The notes under the pieces were generated by a model, which saw only the letters and a list, made by a program, of their open reading frames with translations, had not been told where the DNA came from and ran no database searches. From Lota lota (Eukaryota; Chordata; Actinopteri; Gadiformes; Lotidae): a stretch of DNA of 64,000 nucleotides. The DNA is taken from the NCBI GenBank assembly GCA_026745465.1, contig JACYXH010000429.1, forward strand, positions 5,403,833-5,467,832, written 5' to 3'. The translations under genes and the position numbers were made by a program. Below are positions 13,107-25,811 of the stretch, one piece after another (positions within the stretch are counted from its first letter, which is position 1; each line of letters opens with the position of its first letter).

Positions 13107-13362
13107 CCTGGGTAATTAATGTTGGGAAAGTATGTAAAATAAATGCAATTTACATTTTCAATTTAGACTACACTTTCGACTATGCGATTCTACTTGCCAT
13201 TCACTTTAGCTTTTGTCCTTTAGTGACGTCACGTACTAAAGTATGCTTTTGCTCCGTGCGTGAACGTTGCTTTACAAAAACAAATCCAGCTGTAGTTCTA
13301 AGTCTAGTAGAACGAAAATAATTTCTAATATACTTTCCCCACACATTATAATTAACTGGGGC
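13107..13362. mobile_element. Probable MITE with imperfect terminal inverted repeats
   Basis: The left end cctgggtaattaatgttggg (continuing aaagta) and the reverse complement of the right end (cccagttaattataatgtgt, continuing ggggaaagta) align over about 28 bp with a small gap. The interior is AT-rich and non-coding and contains a full CRE palindrome TGACGTCA at 13224-13231. No clear target-site duplication was found, so the family is uncertain. Confidence 0.45.
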
Positions 13363-13905
13363 TGTCAACCTGCACGTTGGCCTTTAAGCAGGTATGTTGA
13401 AAATATAATATAATAATTGAATGTGACAGATATAAAGAGATATTCATTGTGTTTCAAGTATAGTTTGGTCGTCCATAAAAAAAAACACGTTTGCCATCTA
13501 AGAGTTCCATCTGGTCCCATATACTGCAACTAGCACAATAATTATGTACTCTTTATCCATCAGTGTCAACGCAATCTCAATTCATATATGAATAACATAA
13601 ATACGAGTAAGACATCTCTATACAAAAATGGCAACTGACAAATCCTCCAAGGCCAGAAAAAGAAAATAAAGAATAAAGAATAGCCAATACCTATTTCTTT
13701 AAAAAAATATATACTTTTCTGACACATTCCTCATGCATACGACCGTTATTCTGAGCAGCAGCTGTGTTTGCAGGTTTTGCTCTTCGAAAAACCACTGCTT
13801 GCTGTCCCAGAGAGCTAGAGTAGCTGTTTGTGACCAAGTTCTTTGTATTTATTGTGGGGGGAAAAAACACTTCTGGTGAACACCATACTAATGTAGGTAG
13901 AGTTA

Positions 13906-14470
13906 CACAGGGGTTCCAAAATCGGGGGTCACAGAACACTAGTGGGAGGGTCACAACATTATTTCCAGACTGTGAAAAACATTTAAAGAGGAAAATAGGC
14001 TATTTGAACCATAATTGATTCAAGATTAAAAACCTTTACATAAAAATAATACAATTCCGATAAATAATATTAATCTGCCATTTTCTTTGTCCCTACGCAC
14101 CCTGTGAGGTGATTACGACAGCTGGTGACAGCATCTGTCAATCAGGTCAAATTGAAACACTGAGCGCCACAGGAAACATTGCGACAACGTCCTTGTAGTT
14201 AGGTTAATTATTGCATGTTTGTCCTGCATATTTGACAAACTCAACAGACTTAATATGACATTGCAAGGTGAAAGCACAGGCATCTTGCTGAATGACAAAA
14301 TCAACACACTCAGGAGGAAAATCTAACTTTGGTCTGTGCGAGTTGAAACGGGTAGGATTGATATGTTTCCTGAGCTGGGTAGATTCATGGAGGAAAATGA
14401 ACTGAGTGTTTACATTGTGAAGAAGTCTATCACTACCCACTTCCAAGCCCTGTGTTTTTGTGGTTACATG
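13906..14470 (+). mobile_element. hAT-type DNA transposon remnant with transposase fragment
   Basis: A frame at 14231-14452 reads FDKLNRLNMTLQGESTGILL, NDKINTLRRKI, one stop codon (14321-14323), LWSVRVETGRIDMFPELGRF and MEENELSVYIVKKSITTHFQ. This is the pattern of hAT/ZBED-type transposases ("FDKLN.LN..LQG...LNDKI..FRRKL..W"). Upstream, acaggggttccaaaatcggg at about 13906 resembles a hAT end. It is heavily truncated and non-functional. Confidence 0.65.
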
Positions 14471-14531
14471 TGGGTATGTGTTTGTGTAAGTCAATAATGG
14501 TCTATATATAGTGGTATGTAGTTATATATGT

Positions 14532-14610
14532 AGTGTGTGTGGGTGTGGGTGTGTGTGTGTGTGTGTGTGTGTAAAAAAAGTGAATTCATGCGATATCACA
14601 CAAACGGAAG

Positions 14611-14681
<71 letters not shown>
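14532..14681 (+). repeat. (GT)n and (CA)n pair forming an inverted repeat
   Basis: A GT-rich tract (14532-14572, the last 24 bp pure) is followed, after 39 bp of unique sequence, by 70 bp of pure CA (14612-14681). The two are mutually complementary. Confidence 0.95.
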
Positions 14682-14682
<1 letters not shown>

Positions 14683-15369
14683 CACTAAGATGTGAAGTTT
14701 AGCACACAAAATGCATCATAGACCCTCCCTGATGACATACTACTACATGAATATGTACTGCAAGATAACTCCTGGCAAGAGGATAGATTCTGCCTATGCA
14801 CTTCTATAGCTGTAGGATAACAAAAATGTTGAACTAGTGTAGTAGCTTTTCTGCAAATTAATCTCAATAGGATTACCTGTATTAAAAAGCCATAAACAAA
14901 TATATTCGCAAAAAGCCCCCAGCAATGTTGACATACACACGCTTTTACGACTACGAGACAGAAAGTTACGCAGAACTACATTTGAATATTAAAGAAAACA
15001 AAATAGTCACTTCCACTATTTAGCTAATTCCACTATATGAGCCCAGAAAGCGCTAAATGATCCAACCGTTTGCAATATAAATGCACACAGTCGCAGCAGC
15101 CCTGAGGCGCAAGTTGTTGCATGCGATGTGTTTGCAATTCATGTAAGCAAGGGGCCTTTGAAGATGGCTGTACACCAGGGGTAAAGGAGCACGCAGTTAC
15201 CGTGTATTGCATGTACGCGTCCATTCAATGCTCCCTTGTAGTAACACACAGTCAAACCCGGGTCTCCCAAGTGACTGCCCAAAGCACACCACATATCCCT
15301 GGGATGGATCTGCCTAAAGCCACCGGGCGAGGGGATAACTAATTAGTTCCTGTTTGATTGTATTGGCAC

Positions 15370-16427
15370 TAGGCTTGGGCGGTATCTATTTTTTACCTTC
15401 ATACCTTCCTGGCATTTCACCGAGGTATTCGGTATTGACTGTATTTGTGTAAAAAAATTGTTTTATATATATATATAATAAATAAATAAAGCTGACATGA
15501 TGGTGATGGAAGTCATTGTAGAATGTATAACATTGTCTAGCCTACAATGACGTGTGTCTAATATGCAATTTGCCAACTTTGACAAGTATTGCTCGGTTTA
15601 AATATGTATGGCCTTTAGAATAATGAATAGATAGAACATAAGCGCCCTTCTTCCATCGATTCGGTCACGAGTAGGACCCACTTGTGCACTCTTTTTTGCT
15701 TTTTCAGCGAGTCAGCGATAGTTTCCACCAACCTGGATTATATACAGTCTGTGTGTGTTACACCCATATCGGAGCGCCACTGGCCACGCTGTTGTAGAGC
15801 TAGCGGTATTCACTTCTTAACAGCGATTTTAATCCATTGCGGACATTTTGTAACGTGTGACGTTACCGGGCTAATGGCGTTTTAGTAAGGCTATTGTTTG
15901 GGGATGGGTACTTTGTAATTCGCCTCTATATTGACCAAACGCTGGCTCTACAGAGTAGTGCCGCTGCAGTCCCGTCTCCTGGGCAGATTTACATCGCTAG
16001 ACACACAGGACTCCTACGGCGATCGCGTCTTAGTTCTCTGCGTCAGATCGCTGTAATTCGGAACGTCAATATCTGTTGAATATCCAATATCTCTCTAACT
16101 TTCAAACTTGAGATGCGTGACTGTTTTGATACACCACCACAGCCAGCAGCAGTATGCTGCTATAAATGTCACTTTCAGTTTTCATGTCGGGACGTTCCGG
16201 GCGGGCGGTCATTGTAAAACTTGTCAAAGGCGGGGGAACTCCGTCTATCCTGCTTCAAAACTTTGCCAAAATACATATCAACATGATTAAAAATGTATTC
16301 ATAAGATGTTGAAAAAAAGTTTAACAGAAAGAGGTGCGTTTGTATTTTTGGCGGTATTTAATTTCATACCTTCGGTATTTCTAAATACCTTGGTATACCG
16401 TAAATACCGTGATACCACCCAAGCCTA
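15370..16427. mobile_element. Non-autonomous hAT-type element, 1058 bp, with 17-bp TIRs
   Basis: The left end taggcttgggcggtatc and the right end gataccacccaagccta are inverted repeats with one mismatch. The element is flanked by a perfect 8-bp target duplication attggcac (15362-15369 and 16428-16435), the hallmark length of the hAT superfamily. Subterminal ggtat/ataccg motifs recur at both ends. No transposase frame is visible inside. Confidence 0.9.
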
Positions 16428-16554
16428 ATTGGCACACATGTATTGGCTGGTTGTTAATAAATGTTGGTTGTCTGTTCTGACGGTGTAGCTGAAAGACGAC
16501 TTGGGTAAATGGGTTACAAGACCACTGAGAGCCATAAGACAGGACTATCTAGCC

Positions 16555-16939
16555 CAGGGGTCGGCAACCTTAAACACTCAAAGAGCCATTTGGACCCGTT
16601 TCCCACAGAAAGGAAAACACCGGGAGACACAAACCCCTTTTGACATCTAAAATGAAGATATCACTGCATATATTGTTTTTTACCTTTATGCTATGTATAA
16701 AAAACTATAGTGTGTTGCATTCATGAAATCACTGAACTGCTACAGAGAAAACATTTTATTTCTGCATGCAACAGAAACATTTTGAAGTCCGAAAAAAAAA
16801 GATGCTGCATTGAAGGTTAATTTCAAATAAAATAGTGGGCGCCTGTGTGTGTCTCACAAGAGTGTAAGTTAAAGAGCCAAAGAATAATCCAAAGCCAGCA
16901 CAATTTAAGTTAAAGTGCTGCGGCTGACACACACACACA

Positions 16940-16981
<42 letters not shown>

Positions 16982-17110
16982 CACACCCCGCAGATGTACA
17001 TCCTGGAAGTCAAGTGAAGGAGGCAGAGTAGACACTTGACGTGCTCTTCCGTGATCTGTCTGAAACGACTCGTTCTAATTATTATTTCCATTGTGCCCCC
17101 CACTCCCGTG
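16555..17110. mobile_element. hAT (Charlie-like) 5' end fragment
   Basis: It begins caggggtcggcaacctt and continues cactcaaagagccatttgga, a sequence type I recognise as the start of many fish hAT elements. The matching right end is not found. The right limit is approximate because a CA repeat (about 16928-16986) interrupts it. Confidence 0.55.
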
Positions 17111-17302
17111 ATGAGGACCACTAGCTGTGAATGATTATAATTTTAACCCGTAGCAGAACAGCAGTGGGGATGCGGGGCTTTGCCCGCATCATCACCAGCC
17201 AAACAAATGAGGGTCAAATAATCCAACCTGAAATCTAATGTATGCATTTATTCATTCACATTTCCCAGTGTGAAGACATTCTAGAGATTTGTCATTTGAT
17301 GT

Positions 17303-17306
<4 letters not shown>

Positions 17307-17365
<59 letters not shown>
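17307..17365 (+). repeat. (TG)n microsatellite
   Basis: Pure TG for about 59 bp. Confidence 0.98.
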
Positions 17366-17367
<2 letters not shown>

Positions 17368-18099
17368 GTGTTTATGTGTGTGTGCTTGTGCTTGTGTGTG
17401 GGGGTGTGAGGGGGGGAATGCATGAGTTATATTTTGCCTGTGACATGTTGATCAACTGAAAGTATCTGACACACAAACTAAAGCTTTTTTTCTCCACTGG
17501 CTTTACAATTTGCACTCCTTTTTTTATGCAGCATGGCTTGACAGCACTACTCCTGACAATACAATTTAAATTCATACAATTATAGGCAATGTTGGAGTCT
17601 CAATCTGCAAATTATTTCAAAATAAAGCCTGTGAATTGAAATGAATAGTATGAATAGTACGAGATCTCTGGGGTCGGCAGTGCTGTGAAATCCCTATGTC
17701 CAAAAATCGAAATGCTGTGAGAGATTAACAGGGAGCGGCGAGTATAGCCGTGTGTCGTATTTGTACATAAATTCACAACATTATTCAGCGTAGCAAAGAA
17801 GCCTGTCTTCAACGGCTGATAATTATGTGTGGCAGCAAATAAAGCCTGCTTCCTTCCCAGACACTGGTGCCTTGTTAAGTGGCAAACAGACAAAACAGCA
17901 TTTAGAAAATGAAAGGTACGGGGGAAACATTCAGTGCACAGTGAGCTTGTCTGCCATTAGAAGTGAACGCTGTCTCATGGCCGCACGTTTGTCACATCTG
18001 GCTGTTGCGGTGAGTAGGACGACGCACCCTGAACCTGCACCACCACTGCCGAAAACAACTCAATTTCGCCCCACTTCTTTTCCTTTTACCCTCCTCTGT

Positions 18100-18328
<229 letters not shown>

Positions 18329-19962
18329 CCCCTGTCTGTCAATCCCTAAAATCCACCCCCCTTCTTTTGTTCCTCTAATCTTCACTCTACCTTCATCGCC
18401 CCCCACTAGCTCTCTAATCATCAACACGCTTTTCATCTCTCGCCCTCACCTCCCTCTCTCTCTCTCTCTCTGTCTCCCTCTCCATGTCCTCTGAATCAGA
18501 GATAGCCCTAACGACGGCGGGTTAGCGTCATTTGTTTTCGTTCCGGGAGCAATCCAACAACATGTCCACCAAATTCCTCCGGCCCCACCTCTGAACCTCC
18601 GAGCACAAAAGCAAAGACACACAAAAAAGAAAGGAAACATATTTCAGTTAGACGACGGCGAAGTGATACATCTATTAGTGTATTATATAACCAAAAGCAC
18701 AAGATGCCATTGCCACTTTGTGCGCCAACACAAAGGGAACAATGCATGGGATCACACTGTGTGAATCCAATTAAAATCCAGCCCAGTCATATAGCTTCCC
18801 GTCTCTCCCGAGTCATGTTGTGAATATGCTTTCACACCATTCATGTCAGTGCACCTGTGTCCACTACAATGAATACCGACCCCCCTCCACCGACCCCCGC
18901 CACACTCCATCCCCACCTTTAGATCATCCCCAAGATTTCCCAATGTCGGAGTTCACTGTCTGTTTCTAGAAGCGTCTGAGTTAAAATACGGGGTTGGGGG
19001 GGGGGGGGGGGGCCTGTGGCCCTGCAGAGCCACTGCTAAGCAGTGGGGGAAAGGACTGGTTATCTATCCATCTGCAATCCAATGTCGGAATATGAAAGAG
19101 GTAAATTAGCAATAAAAACATGAGGACCCCATGCTTGCAGAACCACCCCTGGCCACCGACATCCATATTGGCATCAAAGCGACAAGTGGCTCAATAGACC
19201 AACAACGTTCCGTGTTAATTCGGAGAGGAGATGAAAAAATCCTGATGCATAACTATCATTATCTTGCCAAGCCTGATCCATCAGACCCGTTGGAGAGGAA
19301 TTCGGCTGGAGTGGTAAATCATTTTAAATTTTTTCGTAATCTATCCTTGGAGGACTCTTGAAAGCAGTGCTCTGCTCTTCGATGACCAAATTTCTGGTGG
19401 CGCCTGAAAAGCATTCTGACATCAACCCCTCCGTGTCCAATAACCAGCCAGCTGTCATGTATGGAACCAGCTACCGAGAACAGCACAGGGCTGAGCCCAC
19501 TTTACTTTTGTCCATTCTTTCCGGGGGGGATGGATATTATTTTTCTTCAAGTTGTCAGAGCCAAACCAGTTCCTATAGAGAAGCCTGTTTGTCAACCCTG
19601 TGTGTCAGGCATCTTCACCAGCACAGCAGTCCCTGCCTGTTTGGCTGCTCCCGGGAAAGATGGGGTGGAGGAGGGAACGGCCCAGCCAATCACACGCGGC
19701 CTCCGCTCCACAGCCACAGCCAGCACATTTCACACACCGACTGTTCTGTCAAGGCCCTGCATTAGCCAATGAGCGGAGGGTTCCCTGATGGCTCTGGGAT
19801 TGGGCTGTTTTTGCAGGTTTTTATTTACACATTTTATAAAAATGGGAATACGATTACAATATTTTGTCTATACACAATTGTGTCTGTCGGCAGTGCAGAT
19901 GTAATGTGCTAATGCATGTGATTATGATTATGTGAGTGAGTGAGTGAGTGTGTGTGTGTATA

Positions 19963-20006
<44 letters not shown>

Positions 20007-22899
20007 TGTGCAAGGGCACTCATGTTTATGTTTGTGCATTTTACGAGTAAAATAAAACCAGTGACATATGAATGGCTGCATGTCTTCTTCCCAGCACAGC
20101 TCTTCTATTGAGGGCCCTAGCATGACCATTACAGCACCCAGCATGGGGTGGGGCGGTGGGTGGAGGGTGGTGTGGGGTGCACCAGGACACACTGCGACTC
20201 AATCCCCGAAAATAAATGACAGTGTTTCAGGCCCTCATCCTCTGGACCCAAAAACCCAACCTCTCTAATTACAGTCGCCCAGCGGCGCCACGGTGGGGGG
20301 GCCGTCTCCGCTGGGGCAGCGGGTACACACCGGTCTGACACAGACCCAGCATGGCTCAACATACAGCGGGTCCAATAAGGCCCACCAGGCTATGACACAC
20401 ACACACACACACACACACACACGGGGACAGACCTAAGATGGTCTCATCCTGATTGGGGGTTACCATCTGCAGAGAGGCACACCGCCGGTACAAAGAAAGA
20501 AGGAAAGAAGGAAAAAACAGGGTTCCATACAGGAACATATGATACATTCTGTATATCCTTAACCAGATGTAGTAGTATGCTATTATGATAGTGTTGCATT
20601 ATTATAGAAAAAAGGAACCAATTAGATTAGTCTGCAACCGCCACCAGCAAAATAACACATAATCAAAGATGTAAACAATTAAATAAAGGAACTGCATTTA
20701 TTGTAAATGTAATTACTGTATCAGCAGAAGTGAAATGCTTTGCCAGAGTTAAAAGGCCTCAGTGAGTGAGCGGAAAAAATACAAGACATCCAAGTTAATC
20801 CTGATCGTTGCCTCCATGCCTACTCGCTCCTATAATGCAATGCTGCTCTGTAGTATTACCCTTGGCCACAGCACAAGGATATGTATACAGGAAGCAGATG
20901 AGGACATGGATTATCGTACTACATAAACACTCTGCCATGAAAAGAGAAGAGGAATATATTAATGATGGGGGAGCAGCTCTTTCTGAATGATTAAATGGCC
21001 TCTCTTATGAAGGTTGCAGGGCCGCTGTGTGTAGGCCTCACTCATTTGCCTGGGGCAGAGGAAGAGGAGAAGCCAGAATACACACGCACACACATGGCCG
21101 GGGGAAGATAAGAAACCGTGTGTACAGAAGCTGGCTGGCGGTGGCTTATTTGATGGCTGCAACATTACGCTCAAATAGCACGTTTAAACACACGCTTTAA
21201 CCTCGCGTCTGTGGGACGGAGCCGTGATGTTCGGCCCCCCATTGAAACGGCTCGGAGAGCAGATTGTTTTGAAGCGACTGAAACGAGGGGGAAGGGGAGT
21301 GGAGAGAGAGATATGATGGTACAGGGCTTTAATATGTGCTGAACGTGTACGATACGGCTCGGCCGCGCGTCACTAAATGAAGATATGACCAGAGCCTTTT
21401 TACGACACGTCCGCTGATATTGAAACATGGGCAGGCGGGCAGGCCATGCCGTGGCCACAAACGTCTCTTCTCCTCTCAACACGTCACAGCGCTCGCCGGG
21501 GGCCCAATAGCACCCTGGGCCGTCACACATGATAATGACACCCCCATCACCCCCATGTGTCAACTCAATTTGCAGCCAAAATCCCCCTACCCCCTTATAT
21601 GCTCCCTTTTTGATTCAATCAATGCATGGCCTTCCATCTGCTTTCTATTGCTGTATGGATGTATGGCACAAGAGGGCATTTCAATGAGGAGGGACGGCCT
21701 CTTAATTGCTGCTCCATGGATTGAGCGTTGGTCGAGCGTTGGTCCTTACGAGTGTTCAGTTGGATGTGTGTCATTCTGATTTGTGATCTAAATAATGCAA
21801 TAAAGACAAAAACGTATGGCATAGCATGCAAGCAAATGCATGACATGACCCACAGACACCGCAACTTGGGATGTATTCAAATGCTACAATAGGAATGAAA
21901 CACCTTTATTATAATTGCGCTTTTTAAACAATACTTAGAGACGGTCACATGTCTAAACTCATTAAATTCCAATCCATTTAAATCTCTTATGCAAAACGTT
22001 GTCATCAGCTAATTCTAACACCTTCCAAACACACACGCACGCACGCACGAACGAACGCACGCGCGCGCGCAGTGAGGAACCCATCATTATTGGCCTCAGC
22101 TCATTATTTTCCAGCATGGCTTGTCTGGCTGACTGTGCAGCTGCCTGGGACATTTAATAAACATCTGTCACGAGGCATCCTTTAAGGAGCAAAGACCGAC
22201 TCAGCTACTGATCTAGTCACCAAACACAGTAGAGACGTCCAGCAAGCCACTGCACCTGTAAGCGCCCCGAGACGAGGTTTAGGCCAATTCAATGTTACGC
22301 TGCTATTTTTACATCGTTTATAAATCATTTACCCGCCATCCCCGCGTCGCGAAGGGGATAGTGCATCGGACTAACTGTAAAATGCCTTTCGGTTTCATTT
22401 ACCCACTCATGATTCATTCATTAGTTTGGGACATAGATTAGGCTATTCTCCTTTATCCACCCCCCACCCCCCCCCCCCCCCCCCCCCCTCCCTTATTCGT
22501 TTTGGGGCCGCACATTTTAGGATGCATTACGTTGATTCAAAATGACGTCCATAGGCCACTGTTTGTCTACAAAACACTCATATAGGCTGGTAGTAGGCGA
22601 TGTTCCCTTAAACTCGTAGCGATTTGAACGACCACACGTGGTAAAACTGTTTCGTTTACATTTATGGGCCCAATGCGAGTAGGTCCGACCCTCGCCTTAG
22701 AATAAGTGGGGGTATTTTTCGCAGAGAATATGGTAATCGATGGAGAGACGGATGAATGTAGGCTACGACAGCTGTCCCGTGGAAATACACTGCTACCAAA
22801 ACCCACACCATAGACTGTGTATTCGGATTACATAAAGCTGACGGTCAATTAAACAGTAATAGTGCGGGTTATTTGTATGGCACACTGTGGTCGGCTTTC

Positions 22900-23521
22900 G
22901 ACTACATAACACAGACAATACTGCTCCATCTTCAAACAGAGAGACGGTACGCTAAAAAGCAGCGTAATTTTAACGTGCCACTGCCTACCTCCAGAGCGAA
23001 TGCACCCAGACTGCGTTTTTCCCGTCGCAATGGGCTTCCTTCTTCTCCGTTTCTTTGGACCGTTTCAGAGATGCGTCTTCCCCCCGAAATGCAAGCACTT
23101 CCCCTGCATGTCTCCCCCCCCTAAAAAAAAAGTAAAAAAAAAAAAAAAGCACCAGCAGCAGCCGCCAGCCAGGGCCTCCGGTAATAATAGCAGGTGGACG
23201 CGCCTCTCAGTGATGGAGACAGCGCGAGTCTCCTCTCCACTGCCGCTCCATTTTTACTTACGGAAGAATTGGTATTCCAGGAAACGCACTGGGGCACTCA
23301 GCGTGTCATCATATCCCCCGTTTTCAGCTTTCAAATCCCTCATTTGCGGTTGTCACTTCGCCTGTGTGAGCTATAGCTTCTTTTTTTTACGAGATGATTG
23401 GTGATTGCATTGTCGTTTCTGCCGTATTTCTTTCTTTTTTCTTTTTTTTTTTGCAGCTGGACCTCTCCCCCTCCTTGCCGCGCGCAGTCTCGTAGGCGCG
23501 CACTTGTCTGCCGCCACCGAG

Positions 23522-23555
<34 letters not shown>

Positions 23556-23660
23556 CCCCCCTCCAACCTTCTCGTCCCGACCTATGAGCGCGCACACAAG
23601 CAACCGACGCAAGGCCACGCATTGCTTGACGGACGCGTTGTGCAAATCAGGTACCCCACT
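22900..23660. promoter_or_regulatory. CpG-rich island, candidate promoter of an unseen neighbour
   Basis: CG dinucleotides are frequent (about 19 between 23460 and 23650, by hand count), in contrast to the surrounding sequence. A strong minus-strand donor (TTCC followed by GTAAGTA) occurs near 23262, and a plus-strand acceptor-like tract ending gcag occurs near 23456. By human synteny a minus-strand NEXMIF first exon could lie here, but no coding part is seen. Confidence 0.35.
23522..23554 (+). repeat. Poly-C tract (33 C)
   Basis: The longest of several C or G homopolymers. Others lie at 4489-4506, 18996-19012 (G), about 22470-22488, 35456-35476 (G), 38824-38837, 38937-38953 (G) and 41769-41785. 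Confidence 0.97.
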
Positions 23661-24145
23661 CCAAATAGGACTGTGCAGACCAACTGCAATGACATCAATA
23701 ATGAATAGGCTACTCGTGAATGCCTATGATGGATTACTGGCCTATCCACACTACTTGGCAAAATAGAATCGTTGTTTTTTTTTGCGAGCTCTCAGACAGA
23801 TTTGTACTTAATGTCCCGTCAGTTATTGTTTTTTTCTTTTTTACCCCAACTAGACCTTTCCTGATCAATTAGAAAATAAATACAAATAATGGCGTCATCA
23901 ATCGAATTATAGATGTACTTCACTATGGCGATCGCGCATTACCTTGTCGTGAAGCACATTGAAACGAAATACTGTCAACCCTCCAGAGACTGTTATATTG
24001 TGAAAAAAGACACCTTTAAAGGCAGCACATTACAGCAAACTTAATAACTATTTTTACTTTTTTTTCATAAGATTTACGCAGACTAACATAAGCACAAAGC
24101 ACATACAAGCACGCAAAAGCACAGATGCGTAAGCATGTACTCTCT

Positions 24146-24190
<45 letters not shown>

Positions 24191-24431
24191 GCGAATGCAG
24201 TAACACACTTGCTTGCATTACCTTGGAAAAGTAGCAATTATTTAACCAGGACTGCTAGCAGTCACGAAAGGTATTTACAGCCCACGCATCGCCGACCCCA
24301 GGGACCACATACACGGGGTCATGTAATAACTCCTGTACGCAACTATGCCTTTGACCGGGGCGGATCTTTGTTGTTCAACACTGGGTCTTTCTTTACTCCC
24401 AAAAACACGCACGTACACATACACAGACAAT

Positions 24432-24536
<105 letters not shown>

Positions 24537-25731
24537 GTTTAAGAGTAGATATCGTTTATATGTGATTTTGGGACCCCTGCAGGAGAAGTAGTCCATACGC
24601 TTAACTGAGCAATTTCTGTAATTGACACTGTGACGTCATCGAATAAGCTATCGATAGAAACCGTTATTCACATTTCACATAAGGGAGGTGTCCTCTATGT
24701 GCGTGGCAAGTTTCCAGATTCTGGCACCTTCTGAAGCGAACTTGTAATTGATAGAATAATGTTTGCTAATTACCATATTTTGTATATCCAGTGGTTATTT
24801 AGATGAACATTTTTTAGGTTTTCACGAAACTTTCACTGCAGAAATCTACGGTGGTGGCGGGCCTGATCGTTTGACTTTGACCGAGAATTATAGCGCCCCC
24901 TATGGGCGAATTGGTCCCAAACCTTTTGGAGACCAGTGTTTTGGGAATACAAATGTCAGTGACAAATTTGCGGAATCAGGGGCTGAGTTATAGGCGTTAC
25001 CAATCCGGAATAATAATAATACCTAAACCCTACATTAACAATAGGTATCCAACGATACTATGTGAATACCTAATTAGAAGTGTTTTATTGTTGTCTTTGC
25101 AGCACAAACACTTGGGTTATTGCTCTCCATAGTAACTGTTATAACCGCATTTCTTAAAATATCAACTCCAGCAATTCTTACAGATGTTTTAACAAGGTTA
25201 AGACCATGTAGATCACATCTTAATTCAGAGCCACAAGTTCCTAACGAATCATTGATTTGGGAACTGGAAACAGTATACAATTCCTTCATGCAAGTCCAAT
25301 CATCCTTCATTCTTACCTTTATAGCGAAGTAGCTCAGACTATATTCATGTAAAGTATTTGATAATGGCTTCAACATTGCTTTAATACAGCCAATGAAGCA
25401 AAATATCGATATGAATGAGGGATACAAAAAAATGTGAACGCTTGCATGGACTCTAAAATCCTCCCAAGTAGCCTGTGTATATTTCCAAGAGAGTGGTTGT
25501 AGTGGTTATCATGAAGGCCATTGGCAGAACATGGGATGTTGTTAAGCAAGGCCATTATTCAAGAGTGGAGGCTTGGTTCATTGCCCCATGCTGTCAAACC
25601 ACAGCCCTGCTATGATCATAATATATTGCTCATAATAAGACACCAAAGTGCATGTTGATTGTGCAAGCAAATTATTAATGAATTACAATCAGAAGCTGAA
25701 GGCCCTGTTCAAGATAGATGCAAATCTCCAA

Positions 25732-25811
25732 GTGTCATGTATATGTGGAAGTATGTGATATGCAACAGTTGTAATTTCTGCATATCACATACTACCACAT
25801 GCATGACTCAC
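25732..25811. other. Near-perfect hairpin, 22-bp stem and 14-nt loop
   Basis: The arms 25743-25764 (atgtggaagtatgtgatatg then ca) and 25779-25800 (tgcatatcacatactaccac then at) pair at 21 of 22 positions around the loop acagttgtaatttc. A weaker, bulged pairing (gtg..tcatg) extends the stem outward by about 8 bp. The size suits a miRNA precursor or the core of a tiny inverted-repeat element. Confidence 0.5.

Noticed and set aside
23420-23456. Excellent plus-strand 3' splice-site-like sequence (long T-tract ending gcag)
   Set aside because: No coding or exon-like continuation and no upstream plus-strand exon seen; may be only a T-rich tract in the CpG island.
24850-24990. Possible dispersed fish repeat (tatagcgccccctatgggcg)
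   Set aside because: Recognised only by resemblance; no ends, duplication or coding part, so not annotated as an element.
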